Below are positions 11,357-20,527 of a DNA stretch of 48,927 nucleotides, piece after piece. The position numbers were made by a program, and so were the translations under genes. Position 1 is the first letter of the stretch. Each line of letters starts with the position of its first letter. The stretch covers positions 1 through 48,927 of the forward strand of contig JAJYWM010000088.1 in NCBI GenBank assembly GCA_021791455.1, in the 5' to 3' direction. Below the pieces are notes generated by a model. It did not search any database. It had not been told where the DNA came from and saw only the letters and a list, made by a program, of their open reading frames with translations. This DNA is from a bacterium. GTDB lineage: Bacteria; Chloroflexota; Dormibacteria; UBA8260; Bog-877.

Positions 11357-11773
11357 ATGCAGGTGCAGGCGACGGCGAAATGGGTCAGGGTCCCGCCGCG
11401 CAAGGCCCGCCTGGTGGCGGACCTGGTGCAGGGGATGCCCGTGAGCGAGGCTCTGACGACTCTGGCATTCCTGCCTCAGGCTGCGGCGGAGGATGTGAGC
11501 AAGGTGGTGCGGTCTGCTGCCGCCAACGCTGAGAACAACTTCAGTCTCGATCGGGATCGGCTGCAACTCGTTCGCCTGGAGGTGGCGGGAGGCCCTATCA
11601 TTAAGCGGTATCGTCCCCGGGCTCGGGGATCCTCGTTCTCGATCTTCAAGCGCACCTGCCATCTGGTGGCGGTCGTGGAAGACAATCTTGACCGCCCGAC
11701 ACGCGTGCGTCGGCGGGCTCCCCAAACGGTGACCCCCAGTGAGACTGCCAACAGCGGTGATGAAGAGGAGTAG
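11357..11773 (+). CDS. rplV: 50S ribosomal protein L22
   Basis: L22 reaches from the 50S surface into the exit tunnel. The core (about 1-112) shows KWVRVPPRKARLVADLVQG, the AAANAENN segment and the tunnel hairpin region RYRPRARGSSFSIFKRTCHL. The last 25 residues are an extra tail, first basic then acidic (TRVRRRAPQT, then ETANSGDEEE). Total length is 138, somewhat long. GGGGAGA precedes the ATG. rpsC follows after 9 nt, and it also has an extended tail. Confidence 0.95.
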   Translation: MQVQATAKWVRVPPRKARLVADLVQGMPVSEALTTLAFLPQAAAEDVSKVVRSAAANAENNFSLDRDRLQLVRLEVAGGPIIKRYRPRARGSSFSIFKRTCHLVAVVEDNLDRPTRVRRRAPQTVTPSETANSGDEEE

Positions 11774-11782
11774 GTAAGGGAC

Positions 11783-12712
11783 ATGGGACACAAGGTCCAC
11801 CCCAACGGCTTTCGCCTCGGCGTCTACCGCAATTGGGACGCGCGTTGGTTCGCCAGCGGCCCGGAGTACACCAAGTTGCTTCAGGAGGACCTGGCGATGC
11901 GCGCCCTGATCATGGGTCGCCTGCGGAACGCCAGTGTCGCCAGGATCGAGACCGAGAGGTCGGCCAACCAGTTGACGGTCATCATCCACACCGCCAAGCC
12001 CGGCATCGTCATCGGGCGCAGTGGCGCGTCGGTTGACGCGTTGCGGGACAACCTGGAGCGGATCTCTGGCAAGAAGGTCAGGGTCACCATCCAGGAGATC
12101 AAGGTCCCGGAGTTGGACGCGCGGCTGCTGGCGGAGAACGTGGCCTCTCAGCTGGAGAAGCGGATCGCCTTCCGGCGCGCGGTCAAGCAGTCCGTTATGC
12201 GGTCGATGCGCGCCGGCGCCAAGGGAGTGCGGATCCAGGTGTCGGGCCGCCTCGGGGGCGGCGACATGAGCAGGCGTGAGTGGGACCGTGATGGACGTGT
12301 GCCGCTTCACACGCTGCGGGCCGACATCGACTACGGCCAGACGGAAGCCAAGACCACATTCGGGCAGATCGGCGTGACGGTCTGGATCTACAAGGGTGAC
12401 TTTGCCCCACGGGAGCCGGTGTCGGCTCCTGTGATCGAGCAGGCGGTTCAGCCGGCTCCCGGTGGTTCGCCAGAGGCTGTCGTCGCCGTCGTGGCCCAGG
12501 CTGGGGTCGTGCCGACGACGGCGATGGCAACCGACACCACCGCCGGAGTAGCGCGGGTCGAGGTTGCCCCGGATACGGCGCCAGCTTCGGCCCCGGTGGA
12601 GCCTACGGCCGCTGCCAAGGCGCCGCGCAAGCGGGTCAGCAAGACGACCGGCGAAGGTGATACGGCGCCGCGGCCGGCACGCCGTCCGGCTGTCAAGAAG
12701 GAGGAGGGCTGA
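11783..12712 (+). CDS. rpsC: 30S ribosomal protein S3 with long Ala/Pro/Val-rich C-terminal tail
   Basis: S3 forms part of the mRNA entry pore. Residues 1-210 are a complete S3: start [13 protein letters not shown], type II KH domain with GRSG (78-81) and the C-terminal domain with [14 protein letters not shown] and [14 protein letters not shown]. After WIYKGDF about 100 further residues run to 309, low in complexity, rich in Ala, Val, Pro and Thr, then basic ([21 protein letters not shown]). Typical S3 is about 210-240 residues. The tail reads through in the same frame up to a stop 1 nt before rplP, so it is not a second gene. Its role is unknown. Confidence 0.95.
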   Translation: MGHKVHPNGFRLGVYRNWDARWFASGPEYTKLLQEDLAMRALIMGRLRNASVARIETERSANQLTVIIHTAKPGIVIGRSGASVDALRDNLERISGKKVRVTIQEIKVPELDARLLAENVASQLEKRIAFRRAVKQSVMRSMRAGAKGVRIQVSGRLGGGDMSRREWDRDGRVPLHTLRADIDYGQTEAKTTFGQIGVTVWIYKGDFAPREPVSAPVIEQAVQPAPGGSPEAVVAVVAQAGVVPTTAMATDTTAGVARVEVAPDTAPASAPVEPTAAAKAPRKRVSKTTGEGDTAPRPARRPAVKKEEG

Positions 12713-12713
12713 G

Positions 12714-13151
12714 GTGCTGATCCCCCGCCGTCCGGCGCACCGCAAGGTGCACCGCGGGCGCATGACGGGTGCCGCTCACCGCGGTTCCACGCTCGCCTTC
12801 GGGCCGTTCGGGCTCCAGGCGTTGGAGCCCTGCTGGATGACCAATCGTCAGATCGAGGCCGCGCGGCGGGCCATGACCCGTCACGTTCGCCGGGGTGGGA
12901 AGATCTGGATTCGGATCTTTCCCGACAAGCCGATCACGAAGAAGCCGGCCGAGACCCGGATGGGGTCTGGTAAGGGCAACCCTGAGGGGTGGGTGTCGGT
13001 GGTGAAGCCAGGCCGGATCCTGTTCGAGATGGATGGGGTCGGGATGGAGACCGCCAAGGAAGCCATGCGCCTCGCCGCGTACAAGCTGCCGATAAAGACC
13101 CGCTTCGTGGCGCTGGAAGAGATCGCGGCCAAGCCGGAGGAAGAGGCTTGA
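12714..13151 (+). CDS. rplP: 50S ribosomal protein L16
   Basis: L16 helps shape the A-site and P-site tRNA elbows on the 50S. The GTG at 12714 has a strong GGAGGAGGG just upstream, inside the S3 tail, and gives 145 residues with the family start [17 protein letters not shown]. Conserved parts are [21 protein letters not shown], the [18 protein letters not shown] loop and [23 protein letters not shown] much longer open frame upstream lies over the S3 tail and has no L16 character. Confidence 0.96.
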   Translation: MLIPRRPAHRKVHRGRMTGAAHRGSTLAFGPFGLQALEPCWMTNRQIEAARRAMTRHVRRGGKIWIRIFPDKPITKKPAETRMGSGKGNPEGWVSVVKPGRILFEMDGVGMETAKEAMRLAAYKLPIKTRFVALEEIAAKPEEEA

Positions 13152-13375
13152 GCAAGCATCGCGACGAGCTGCAGCAGCTTCGCGACATGGACGACTTCGG
13201 CCTCACCCAGGTGCTGGCGGAGCGCCGTCAGGAGCTTCTGCAGCTGCGCCTGCAGCGCGCCACCGGTCAGTTGGAACAGCATCGTCGGATCCGGGAGGTG
13301 CGCCGAGGCATCGCGCGCATCCACACCCTGCTTAGGGGTCGGCAACTGGCGGACCTTTTGGAGGATGGGCAATGA
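13148..13375 (+). CDS. rpmC: 50S ribosomal protein L29
   Basis: L29 is a small two-helix protein at the tunnel exit, next to L23. The TTG at 13148 overlaps the rplP stop by 4 nt (TTGA) and gives 75 residues. [20 protein letters not shown] and the second helix [19 protein letters not shown] segment ([16 protein letters not shown]) match the family. The start is inferred from the overlap pattern and length, because no ATG or GTG is available. Confidence 0.92.
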   Translation: MSKHRDELQQLRDMDDFGLTQVLAERRQELLQLRLQRATGQLEQHRRIREVRRGIARIHTLLRGRQLADLLEDGQ

Positions 13376-13647
13376 CGGATGCGGCGGCGACCGAGGTCAG
13401 AAACAGGCGCAAGGTGCGCGTGGGGCTGGTGGTGAGCGACAAGATGGAGAAGACGGTGGTGGTGCAGGTCGAGGACCGCAGGGCGCACAACCTGTACCGC
13501 AAGGTCTTGAGAAGGCGCCGCCGATTCCAGGCCCACGATGAGGTCAACGAGTGCCGCGTTGGGGATCGGGTGCGCATCATGGAGACCAGGCCGTTGAGCC
13601 GCACCAAGCGCTGGCGGGTCGTCGAGATCGTAGAGAAGGCGCGCTGA
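13372..13647 (+). CDS. rpsQ: 30S ribosomal protein S17
   Basis: S17 is an OB-fold protein binding the 5' domain of 16S rRNA. The 91-residue product has [19 protein letters not shown], the [19 protein letters not shown] segment and [19 protein letters not shown], all family hallmarks. The ATG overlaps rpmC by 4 nt (ATGA). Length is normal. Confidence 0.97.
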   Translation: MTDAAATEVRNRRKVRVGLVVSDKMEKTVVVQVEDRRAHNLYRKVLRRRRRFQAHDEVNECRVGDRVRIMETRPLSRTKRWRVVEIVEKAR

Positions 13648-13650
13648 GCA

Positions 13651-14019
13651 GTGATCCAGCAAGAGACCGTGCTCAAGGTGGCGGACAACAGCGGGGCCCG
13701 GGAGATCCTGTGCATCAGGGTGCTCGGAGGCTCCTACCGGCGCTACGCCTCTCTTGGAGACATCATCGTGGCCGCCGTCAAGGTGGCCCAGCCCAATGCC
13801 GCTGTCAAGAAGGGAGACGTTGTCAAGGCGGTCGTGGTCAGGACGTCCAAGGAGTGTCGCAGAGCCGACGGCACCAGAATCCGCTTTGACGACAACGCGG
13901 CGGTTCTCATCAACCCTCAGAACAATCCCCGGGGGACCCGGATCTTCGGACCTGTGGCCCGGGAACTGCGGGAGCGCAACTTCATGAAGATCGTGTCTTT
14001 GGCGCCGGAGGTTCTCTGA
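13651..14019 (+). CDS. rplN: 50S ribosomal protein L14
   Basis: L14 binds 23S rRNA near bridge B8 and is the docking site of RsfS. The 122-residue length is the family norm. It starts [17 protein letters not shown] from GTG 13651 and contains the [22 protein letters not shown] and [28 protein letters not shown] segments (landmarks). It follows rpsQ after 3 nt. No anomalies. Confidence 0.97.
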   Translation: MIQQETVLKVADNSGAREILCIRVLGGSYRRYASLGDIIVAAVKVAQPNAAVKKGDVVKAVVVRTSKECRRADGTRIRFDDNAAVLINPQNNPRGTRIFGPVARELRERNFMKIVSLAPEVL

Positions 14020-14021
14020 GC

Positions 14022-14402
14022 ATGCGCGCGCAGAAGTCTGACCGGAGGGCGCACGCCCGCTCGCTCGACATTCGCTCGGGAGACACCGTGGTGGTCATCT
14101 CGGGCAGTGACCGCGGGCGCCGAGGCGTGGTTCAGCGCACCTATTCGGCGGAGCACCGCGTCGTGGTCGCGGGAATCAACGTGCGCAAGCGGCACCAGCG
14201 GGCCGGCCAGCAACGCGGTGGGACGACCGCGATGCAAGGTGGTATTGTTGACTTCCCCGCCCCTTTGGATTACAGCAACGTGCAGCTCGTCTGCAATCGC
14301 TGTGACAAGCCGACCCGGCTGGGCAGGCGTTTGGAGGGAGAGCAATACGTGCCCTACTGCAAGCAATGTGGTGAGGCCTACCTGAGAGGACCCCGCGCAT
14401 GA
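14022..14402 (+). CDS. rplX: 50S ribosomal protein L24, zinc-ribbon form
   Basis: L24 initiates 50S assembly and lies near the tunnel exit. The KOW segment ([19 protein letters not shown]) and the following [14 protein letters not shown] are typical. After the core, two CxxC pairs (Cys91/94 and Cys113/116, in [10 protein letters not shown] and YCKQCGE) form a probable structural zinc ribbon, as in L24 of several Gram-positive and Chloroflexota-type lineages. Length 126. It starts 2 nt after rplN and overlaps rplE by 4 nt. Confidence 0.95.
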   Translation: MRAQKSDRRAHARSLDIRSGDTVVVISGSDRGRRGVVQRTYSAEHRVVVAGINVRKRHQRAGQQRGGTTAMQGGIVDFPAPLDYSNVQLVCNRCDKPTRLGRRLEGEQYVPYCKQCGEAYLRGPRA

Positions 14403-14950
14403 CTGCGACTGCGACCCCGCGCTTTGTTGAGACCTATCGGGAGACTGTGGTCCCCGCCCTTATCACCGAGTTCGGGTATCTCAACGTGATGCAGGTTCCC
14501 AAGCTGGAGAAGATCGTGGTCAACGTGGGCGTCGGGGAGGCCTCCCAGAACGGCAAGGCACTTGACGCCGCTTCCAACGATCTGCGGATAATCACCGGAC
14601 AGCAGCCGGCTGTCCGCAAGGCGCGCAAGTCGGTGGCGGCATTCAAGCTTCGAGAGGGGATGCCGATTGGGCTCAAGGTCACCCTGAGGGGAGCCCGGAT
14701 GATGGAGTTCTTGGACCGCTTGATCAGCGTGGCCCTGCCCAGGATCCGAGACTTTCGGGGTATCAATGCCAAATTCGACGGCAACGGCAACATGACCCTC
14801 GGGCTGCGGGAGCAGCTGGTGTTCCCGGAGATCGACTACGACAAGATCGACAAGCTCAGGGGACTAGAGATCACCATCGTGACGACGGCCAGGACGGATG
14901 CGGAGGGGCGCAGCCTGCTGGCCGCCCTCGGCATGCCGTTCCGGCGGTAG
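14399..14950 (+). CDS. rplE: 50S ribosomal protein L5
   Basis: L5 binds 5S rRNA with L18 and forms bridge B1b to S13. The 183-residue product shows [40 protein letters not shown] and [10 protein letters not shown], all strongly conserved, and ends in GMPFRR. The ATG overlaps rplX by 4 nt (ATGA). Length fits the family. Confidence 0.97.
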   Translation: MTATATPRFVETYRETVVPALITEFGYLNVMQVPKLEKIVVNVGVGEASQNGKALDAASNDLRIITGQQPAVRKARKSVAAFKLREGMPIGLKVTLRGARMMEFLDRLISVALPRIRDFRGINAKFDGNGNMTLGLREQLVFPEIDYDKIDKLRGLEITIVTTARTDAEGRSLLAALGMPFRR

Positions 14951-14962
14951 GGAGGGCTCGGG

Positions 14963-15148
14963 ATGGCCAAGAAGTCGAAGGTGATGGCCAGCCGCCGCAC
15001 TCCGCGCTTTCCGGTGCAGGCCCGTCATCGCTGCAATCTCTGCGGCCGCCCACGCGGCTACATGCGCAAGTTCGGCCTCTGCCGCATTTGCTTTAGAATC
15101 CATGCCTCCCAGGGACAGATCCCGGGGGTGCGAAAGTCTAGTTGGTAG
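14963..15148 (+). CDS. rpsZ: 30S ribosomal protein S14 type Z (zinc-binding)
   Basis: The short, zinc-containing form of S14 (61 residues), located in the 30S head. Cys24, Cys27, Cys40 and Cys43 form the zinc site ([21 protein letters not shown] as landmark), and the C-terminus ends GVRKSSW. This form is typical of Gram-positives, Chloroflexota and thermophiles, while the longer Cys-free paralogue is absent here. It lies between rplE and rpsH as usual, 12 nt after rplE with GGAGGG before the ATG. Confidence 0.96.
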   Translation: MAKKSKVMASRRTPRFPVQARHRCNLCGRPRGYMRKFGLCRICFRIHASQGQIPGVRKSSW

Positions 15149-15155
15149 GAAGCAG

Positions 15156-15554
15156 ATGCTAAGTGACCCCATCGCCGACATGTTGACCAGGGTGCGCAAT
15201 GCCAGCCTGGCCGGCCATGAGCGCGTGGAGATGCCGGCCAGCAAGGTGAAGGTGGAGATCGCCCGTGTGCTGCACGAGGAGGGATACATCGAGGGCTTCG
15301 GCACCTCGGAGGACGATCCCGTGCGCCGGGTGCTCTGGATGCAGCTGAAACGACCCACCAAGCAGGGTCGCGCTCTGACCGGGCTCAAGCGGGTCAGCCG
15401 TCCGGGGTTGCGGGTCTACCGGGGACGCCAGGACATCCCGCGGGTGCTGGGGGGGCTCGGCACCGCAATCGTGTCAACGCCGCAGGGGATTATGTCCGGG
15501 CGACAGGCTCGGGGCCTGGGTATCGGTGGCGAAGTTCTGGCCGAGATCTGGTAG
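15156..15554 (+). CDS. rpsH: 30S ribosomal protein S8
   Basis: S8 binds the central domain of 16S rRNA and in some bacteria represses the spc operon. The ATG at 15156 with AGGAAG upstream gives 132 residues starting [16 protein letters not shown]. The family motifs [29 protein letters not shown] and [13 protein letters not shown] are present. An earlier in-frame ATG lies inside rpsZ and is not supported by homology. Confidence 0.97.
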   Translation: MLSDPIADMLTRVRNASLAGHERVEMPASKVKVEIARVLHEEGYIEGFGTSEDDPVRRVLWMQLKRPTKQGRALTGLKRVSRPGLRVYRGRQDIPRVLGGLGTAIVSTPQGIMSGRQARGLGIGGEVLAEIW

Positions 15555-15562
15555 GCCGGCTG

Positions 15563-16111
15563 ATGTCAAGAATTGGGAGGTCGCCGATACCGCTGCCCGC
15601 CGGGGTCACGGTGACGGTGCAGGGACAGAAGGTGGTGGTAGTGGGGCCGCTGGGCGAGATGAGCCGGGAGCTTCCGTATCCCATCAGCGCGCGCCAGGAT
15701 GGTTCCGCGGTCTTGGTCGAGCGGCCCACGGATTCTTCCAATCACCGTTCGCTCCATGGGCTGAGTCGCACTCTTGTCGCCAACATGGTCACCGGGGTTA
15801 CCACCGGGTTCAGGCGCGAGCTGGAACTGCAGGGGGTGGGCTATCGGGCGGCGCTGCAGGGCGCCGATCTGCAGCTGCAGCTGGGATATTCCCATCCCAT
15901 CCGCATTACACCGCCGGCCGGGCTAAAGGTCGAGGTTCCCGAGCCCACCCGGGTCGCCGTCAGCGGGATGGACAAGGAGTCAGTCGGGCAGCTGGCCGCG
16001 AAGATTCGTTCCACCAGGCCCCCCGAGCCCTACAAGGGCAAGGGGGTCCGGTATCGCGGCGAGATCGTTAGACGCAAGGCTGGAAAGAGCGGTAAGGGAG
16101 CCAAGGGCTGA
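15563..16111 (+). CDS. rplF: 50S ribosomal protein L6
   Basis: L6 lies at the base of the L7/L12 stalk close to the EF-G and EF-Tu binding site. The 182-residue product starts [19 protein letters not shown] and has two similar alpha/beta domains. The second contains [16 protein letters not shown], the strongest family signature. Length is typical. It starts 8 nt after rpsH and ends 1 nt before rplR. Confidence 0.97.
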   Translation: MSRIGRSPIPLPAGVTVTVQGQKVVVVGPLGEMSRELPYPISARQDGSAVLVERPTDSSNHRSLHGLSRTLVANMVTGVTTGFRRELELQGVGYRAALQGADLQLQLGYSHPIRITPPAGLKVEVPEPTRVAVSGMDKESVGQLAAKIRSTRPPEPYKGKGVRYRGEIVRRKAGKSGKGAKG

Positions 16112-16112
16112 G

Positions 16113-16469
16113 ATGACCAATCAAGATCGCGCCACCGCCAGGCGGCACCGCCACCGCAGGGTGCGGCGGCGCCTGCAGGGCACCTCCGAAAGGCCTCGCC
16201 TGTGCGTCTACCGCAGCCTCAGGCATCTGTACGCCCAGGTGGTGGACGACACGACTGGGAGAACCCTGGTCGCTGCCAGCACGGTGGAGGACCAGCTCGG
16301 GGCCAAGGGTTCCAATCGGGCCAGTGCCACCGCCGTGGGGACCGCCATTGCCGAGCGCGCCGTGGCGGCTGGAGTCAACCGGGTCGTCTTCGACCGGGGC
16401 GGATACCTGTACCATGGTCGAGTCCAAGCCCTAGCCGACGCGGCCCGCGGGGCCGGGTTGGAATTCTGA
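16113..16469 (+). CDS. rplR: 50S ribosomal protein L18
   Basis: L18 bridges 5S rRNA to the 50S with L5. The 118-residue product has [23 protein letters not shown] (landmark), HLYAQVVDD and the C-terminal [22 protein letters not shown]. Size and order are standard for a spc operon. No anomaly is seen. Confidence 0.97.
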   Translation: MTNQDRATARRHRHRRVRRRLQGTSERPRLCVYRSLRHLYAQVVDDTTGRTLVAASTVEDQLGAKGSNRASATAVGTAIAERAVAAGVNRVVFDRGGYLYHGRVQALADAARGAGLEF

Positions 16470-16479
16470 AGGCGCTTTT

Positions 16480-17037
16480 ATGAGTATGAATATGGCGCGC
16501 TCCGATCGGGATGCGCGTGGTGAGTTTGCGGAGCGGGTCGTGAGCCTCAACCGCGTGGCCAAGGTGGTCCAAGGGGGAAGGAGATTCTCTTTCTCCGCCC
16601 TGGTCGTGGTCGGGGACGGGGCTGGGCGCGTGGGCGCGGGGCTGGGCAAGGCAGGAGAGGTACCGGAGGCGATCCGCAAAGGGGTGGATGACGCCAAGAA
16701 GCACATGATCACCGTGCCCATGGTCGGGCGGACCATCCCCCACTCAGTCCTGCGCAAGGAGGGGGCCGCCAGGGTGCTGCTGCGCCCGGCCTCACCCGGC
16801 ACGGGGGTTATTTCAGGCGGCGCCATGCGGGCCGTGGTGGAGCTGGCCGGTATCAAGGACATCCTGACCAAGTCGCTCGGCAGCGACAACCCCATCAACA
16901 CGGTCAGGGCCACGATCGCGGCGCTTCAAGAGCTGCGGACGGCCGAGACGGTGGCGCGGCTTCGGGGCAAGACCCTGGCGGAGCTCGGGGTGCGGGCCTC
17001 GGAAGTGGCCGCCGCGGGGGTGGCCGGCGGTGAGTGA
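16480..17037 (+). CDS. rpsE: 30S ribosomal protein S5
   Basis: S5 lines the mRNA entry channel with S3 and S4 and influences decoding fidelity. The 185-residue product contains the dsRBD-like N-domain ([27 protein letters not shown] as landmark, [20 protein letters not shown]) and the C-domain with [20 protein letters not shown]. The loop region where spectinomycin-resistance changes arise (KVVQGGRRF) is of the usual type. The C-terminus overlaps rpmD by 8 nt. Confidence 0.97.
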   Translation: MSMNMARSDRDARGEFAERVVSLNRVAKVVQGGRRFSFSALVVVGDGAGRVGAGLGKAGEVPEAIRKGVDDAKKHMITVPMVGRTIPHSVLRKEGAARVLLRPASPGTGVISGGAMRAVVELAGIKDILTKSLGSDNPINTVRATIAALQELRTAETVARLRGKTLAELGVRASEVAAAGVAGGE

Positions 17038-17245
17038 GGCTACCAAGACCCTGCGCGTGAGATGGACAAAGAGCGCGATAGGATACGCGGGCAACCAGAA
17101 GCGCACCATAGCGGCGCTGGGGCTGAGGCGGCTCAACCAGACGGTCGAGCACCGTGACACGGCTTCAATTCGAGGCATGATCTCGACGGTGCCCCACTTG
17201 GTCACGGTCGAGGAAGGCCCCGACTCGGGGGAGAGCTCCAGGTGA
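17030..17245 (+). CDS. rpmD: 50S ribosomal protein L30
   Basis: L30 is a small alpha/beta 50S protein. The 71-residue product has [35 protein letters not shown] (landmarks) and [12 protein letters not shown], with about 10 residues beyond the usual 60-residue length. The GTG at 17030 overlaps the rpsE end by 8 nt and the gene overlaps rplO by 4 nt, so translation is probably coupled. Order rpsE-rpmD-rplO is standard. Confidence 0.95.
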   Translation: MSEATKTLRVRWTKSAIGYAGNQKRTIAALGLRRLNQTVEHRDTASIRGMISTVPHLVTVEEGPDSGESSR

Positions 17246-17745
17246 GGCTGGACGAAGTCACCCCCGCCAAGGGGAGCAGGCGGCCGCGCAAACGGGTGGG
17301 CCGCGGAATCTCTGCCGGGGGCGGCAAGACTGCCGGAAGGGGCCAGAAGGGGCAGGGAGCGAGAAGCTCATGGAGCCTGCCACGCGGGTTCGAGGGTGGG
17401 CAGATGCCCCTGACCCAGAGGGTGCCGAAGCTGCGCGGCTTCTACAATCGCTTCCGTATCGAATACCAGGTGGTCAACTGCGGGAAGCTCAAGAGGTTCG
17501 AGGACGGTGCCAAGGTGGACATCGAGTCACTGCGCGAGGCCGGGCTGATTCGCAGCGCATCTCGGCCGGTCAAATTGCTGGCAGGCGGCGGTGATCCCTC
17601 GGGGGTTTCGGTGAGCGTTCATCGCGCCAGTGGCGCGGCGGTGGCCGCGATCGAGAGGGCAGGGGGGTCCGTGACGATCCTGGCGCCCGCCGCGCAAGGC
17701 GATGCTCCTGAATTCTCGGCCGGAGGGCAGGACCAGGCGCCATGA
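17242..17745 (+). CDS. rplO: 50S ribosomal protein L15
   Basis: L15 is a late-assembly 50S protein with a long basic N-terminal extension. The 167-residue product has [28 protein letters not shown] (landmark), the [18 protein letters not shown] segment and a C-terminal globular part with [12 protein letters not shown]. About 20 extra residues after that (ending GGQDQAP) are weakly conserved. GTG start with a 4-nt overlap to rpmD. It overlaps secY by 4 nt. Confidence 0.96.
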   Translation: MRLDEVTPAKGSRRPRKRVGRGISAGGGKTAGRGQKGQGARSSWSLPRGFEGGQMPLTQRVPKLRGFYNRFRIEYQVVNCGKLKRFEDGAKVDIESLREAGLIRSASRPVKLLAGGGDPSGVSVSVHRASGAAVAAIERAGGSVTILAPAAQGDAPEFSAGGQDQAP

Positions 17746-19094
17746 ACCTGTTCGGTGCCCTTCGCGCCGCCATGCAGGTCTCTGAGCTTCGACGCAAGCT
17801 GCTGATCACGATCGGGCTGATCATCGTGTTCAGGATGCTGGCCACGATCACCATCCCCGGCGTGAACGGGGGGGTCCTGAAGCAGCTGTACGACAGCAAC
17901 AGCATCCTGGGGCTGGTCAACCTCTTCTCAGGAAGCGGTATCAGCACCGGGTCCAACGCGGGAATCTCGATAGTGGCGCTGGGGCTGAACCCGTACATCA
18001 ACGCCACCATCATCATGCAGCTGATGACCGTGATCTCCACCAGGGTCAAGGAGATGTCCAAGGAGGGTGACCTCGGGCGTCGCCGCCTGACCCAGTACTC
18101 CCGCTATCTGACGGTCGGCTTGGCCCTGCTGCAGTCGTTCGGGTACACCCGGCTCTTCGAGACGTACAGCTATCAGGGGCAGAACATCCTGTCTCCCAGC
18201 ACCTCTTTCCCGGCCACGGTGGGGATCATCATCATCCTGACCGGTGGCACCGTGGTGATGATGTGGTTCGGGGAGCTGATCACCGAGTACGGGCTGGGCA
18301 ACGGGGTTTCGATCATCATCATGACCGGCATCGTGGCCCAGATCCCCAACGGACTGATCTCGTTCACCAACGGCGGCCACAGCCAGACGTTCACCATCTT
18401 CATGTTCGCCGTGATCGGAGTCGTGGTGGCGGCCGGGATCATCTTCGTCCAGCAGGCAACCCGGAAGATCCCAATCCAGTCGTCGCAGCGGGTCGTCGGC
18501 AGGCAGGTCTATCAGGGGCGCAGCAGCTTCTTGCCTCTGCGGGTGAATCAGGCCGGGGTGATCCCGATTATCTTTGCCATCTCCATCATGTTCTTTCCCA
18601 CCCTGTTCGCCAACTTCTTCCTGCCCGCAGTGGGCCAGACGGGGGGGGTGGTGGGGGAACTCGCCACCTGGTTCCATACCTACTGGAACCCGGTGGGGCC
18701 GAGTCTGGCAGTTGATATCGGCTATGAGGTCATTTACTTCGCCTTGATCATGGGCTTCACCTTCTTCTACACGGCCGTCACCTTCGACCCGGATGACGCT
18801 GCGGACAACCTGAAGAAGAGCGCCACCTACATCCCGGGCATCCGCCCCGGAGCGGCGACGGCGCAGTACCTGGCTCGGGTTATGAGCAGGATCACCCTGG
18901 CGGGGGCCATCTTCCTAGGGGTGGTCACCGTGGTGTTGCCACTCTTGACCGCGTTTCTCACCGGCCAGCAACCCAACACCGGCCTCTATCTGGGGGGCAC
19001 GGCAGTCCTGATCGTGGTGGGCGTGTCCCTGGACACCATGAAGCAGTTGGAGACCCAGCTGCTCATGCGCCAGTATCGGGGCTTCATTCGCTGA
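17742..19094 (+). CDS. secY: Protein translocase subunit SecY
   Basis: SecY is the central channel of the Sec translocon in the cytoplasmic membrane, working with SecE/SecG, SecA and ribosomes. The 450-residue product has about ten hydrophobic segments, starting with LRRKLLITIGLIIVFRMLATI. The family signatures are present: the plug-region GLVNLFSGSGI, LNPYINATIIMQL, the GNGVSIIIMTGI segment and FYTAVTFDPDDAADNLKKS with YIPGIRPG. The ATG overlaps rplO by 4 nt, as expected for the spc operon, and adk follows after 10 nt. Confidence 0.97.
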   Translation: MNLFGALRAAMQVSELRRKLLITIGLIIVFRMLATITIPGVNGGVLKQLYDSNSILGLVNLFSGSGISTGSNAGISIVALGLNPYINATIIMQLMTVISTRVKEMSKEGDLGRRRLTQYSRYLTVGLALLQSFGYTRLFETYSYQGQNILSPSTSFPATVGIIIILTGGTVVMMWFGELITEYGLGNGVSIIIMTGIVAQIPNGLISFTNGGHSQTFTIFMFAVIGVVVAAGIIFVQQATRKIPIQSSQRVVGRQVYQGRSSFLPLRVNQAGVIPIIFAISIMFFPTLFANFFLPAVGQTGGVVGELATWFHTYWNPVGPSLAVDIGYEVIYFALIMGFTFFYTAVTFDPDDAADNLKKSATYIPGIRPGAATAQYLARVMSRITLAGAIFLGVVTVVLPLLTAFLTGQQPNTGLYLGGTAVLIVVGVSLDTMKQLETQLLMRQYRGFIR

Positions 19095-19104
19095 GGGGGG
19101 AACC

Positions 19105-19686
19105 ATGGAGGGGAAGGGACTGCGGAGGAACCTGATTCTGTTCGGTCCGCCCGGCTCCGGGAAGGGAACCCAGGCCGAGCTGTTGCGGGAGAGGCATGGG
19201 CTGGACCACATCGCCCCCGGGGACATGCTCAGGGAGCACCGGGCCGGCGGTTCGGAGCTGGGCCGGATGGCCTCATCCTACATGGCGGCCGGGAAGCTGG
19301 TGCCGGACGAGGTGATCGTGAGCATGATCCGACACCGTCTGGAGGATGCCTCCGGGGCGAGCGGGTTTGTCCTCGACGGCTTCCCGCGCACCGTGGCTCA
19401 GGCGCGCTCGTTGCAGGAGATGCTGGGTCAGATGGAGCGGCCCCTGGATCTGGTGGTGGTCCTCGACGTGCCCCGCGAGGAGCTCGTCCAGCGCCTCAGC
19501 CGGCGCGCAGGCTTGGAGCACCGTGAGGACGACCGCCCGGAGGTGGTGACCCAGCGCCTCTTGGTCTACCAGGAGCAGACCGAGCCCGTGCTGCAGTACC
19601 TCGGTGACGAGGTTCCCGTGGTCAGGGTTGACGGGACGGCCAGTGTCGAGTCCGTCAACGAGAGCCTGTTGCAGGTGCTCGCTTGA
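19105..19686 (+). CDS. adk: Adenylate kinase (short-lid type)
   Basis: Cytosolic enzyme catalysing ATP + AMP to 2 ADP. The P-loop GPPGSGKGT lies at 14-22, the AMP-binding DGFPRT at 91-96 and the lid arginine/aspartate segment RREDDRPE-like (HREDDRPEVV) near 140. The lid is short (about 30 residues fewer than the E. coli type, no zinc cysteines), giving 193 residues. A GAGGGGGG sits just before the ATG. It lies between secY and map, the classical arrangement. Confidence 0.96.
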   Translation: MEGKGLRRNLILFGPPGSGKGTQAELLRERHGLDHIAPGDMLREHRAGGSELGRMASSYMAAGKLVPDEVIVSMIRHRLEDASGASGFVLDGFPRTVAQARSLQEMLGQMERPLDLVVVLDVPREELVQRLSRRAGLEHREDDRPEVVTQRLLVYQEQTEPVLQYLGDEVPVVRVDGTASVESVNESLLQVLA

Positions 19687-20453
19687 TCAGTCTGAAGCGA
19701 CCCGAGGAGATCGAGCTCATGCGCCAAGCCGGGCACTACCTGGCCGAGGTCCTGGAGATCCTGGCGGCGATGGTGGCTCCTGGAGTGACCACCACGGAGC
19801 TCGACCGGGCTGCCAACCGCGAGATCAGGCGGCGCGGGTGCTTTCCCGGGTTTCTGGGCTATGACGGCTTCCCCAAGCACCTGTGCGTCTCGGTCAACGA
19901 CCAGGTCGTGCATGGCATTCCGGATGGGCGGCGCCTGTTGGAGGGGGATCTGGTGAGCCTGGACTGCGGCCTGATCCATCAGGGCTGGTGGGCGGACGCG
20001 GGGCTGAGCGTTGGCTGCGGCGAGCTGGACCCAGACTCAAAGAAGCTGGTGGAGGTGACCAGAGAGGCGCTGCGTCTGGGGATCAACGCCGCTCAACCCG
20101 GCAACCGGCTCGGCGACATAGGGCACGCGGTTCAGACTCACGTCGAGGCCAACGGCTTCTCCATCGTGCGCGGGTACACAGGCCATGGGATCGGCCGGGA
20201 CATGCACGAGGACCCGGACGTCCCGAATCACGGCGCCCCAGGGCGCGGGGTGGAGATTCGCCCGGGACTCTGCTTGGCGATAGAGCCGATCGTGAACCGC
20301 GGTGCGCCGGCCACGGTCGTGCGCCCCGACCGTTGGACGGTGGTCACGGCGGATGGGGAGCGCTCCTGCTACTACGAGCACTCCATCGCCATCACCAAGG
20401 CGGGCCCGGAGGTGCTGACGACTACCGATCCCCAGCACGTCTGGGTCGGTTGA
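19683..20453 (+). CDS. map: Methionine aminopeptidase, type I
   Basis: Removes the initiator methionine from nascent proteins. The five metal ligands of the pita-bread fold are visible: Asp94 (SLDCG), Asp105 (WADAG), His168 (TGHGIG), Glu201 (AIEP) and Glu232 (YEHS), plus substrate-binding His77 (VVHGIP). At 256 residues, without insert or zinc finger, it is a type Ia enzyme. The TTG start overlaps the adk stop by 4 nt (TTGA). It is followed by infA as in many spc/alpha regions. Confidence 0.96.
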   Translation: MISLKRPEEIELMRQAGHYLAEVLEILAAMVAPGVTTTELDRAANREIRRRGCFPGFLGYDGFPKHLCVSVNDQVVHGIPDGRRLLEGDLVSLDCGLIHQGWWADAGLSVGCGELDPDSKKLVEVTREALRLGINAAQPGNRLGDIGHAVQTHVEANGFSIVRGYTGHGIGRDMHEDPDVPNHGAPGRGVEIRPGLCLAIEPIVNRGAPATVVRPDRWTVVTADGERSCYYEHSIAITKAGPEVLTTTDPQHVWVG

Positions 20454-20478
20454 TGGGGACCTGAGGCGGTGGATCCGC

Positions 20479-20484
20479 TATACT
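20479..20484 (+). promoter_or_regulatory. Possible -10 element (TATACT) before infA
   Basis: TATACT is a 5-of-6 match to the -10 consensus 25 bp after the map stop. No convincing -35 box is found at 16-19 bp. If used, transcription would start near 20491, downstream of the TTG at 20486 and upstream of the preferred infA start. Confidence 0.35.
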
Positions 20485-20527
20485 CTTGGCGGGCCGAGCC
20501 TCTGTCGGGTTTTGTGTGCCTGCCAAC

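Noticed and set aside
10175..12763. Long open frame on the minus strand opposite rplB-rpsC
   Set aside because: It is antisense to well-recognised ribosomal genes and its translation has no family features; such frames are common opposite GC-rich genes.
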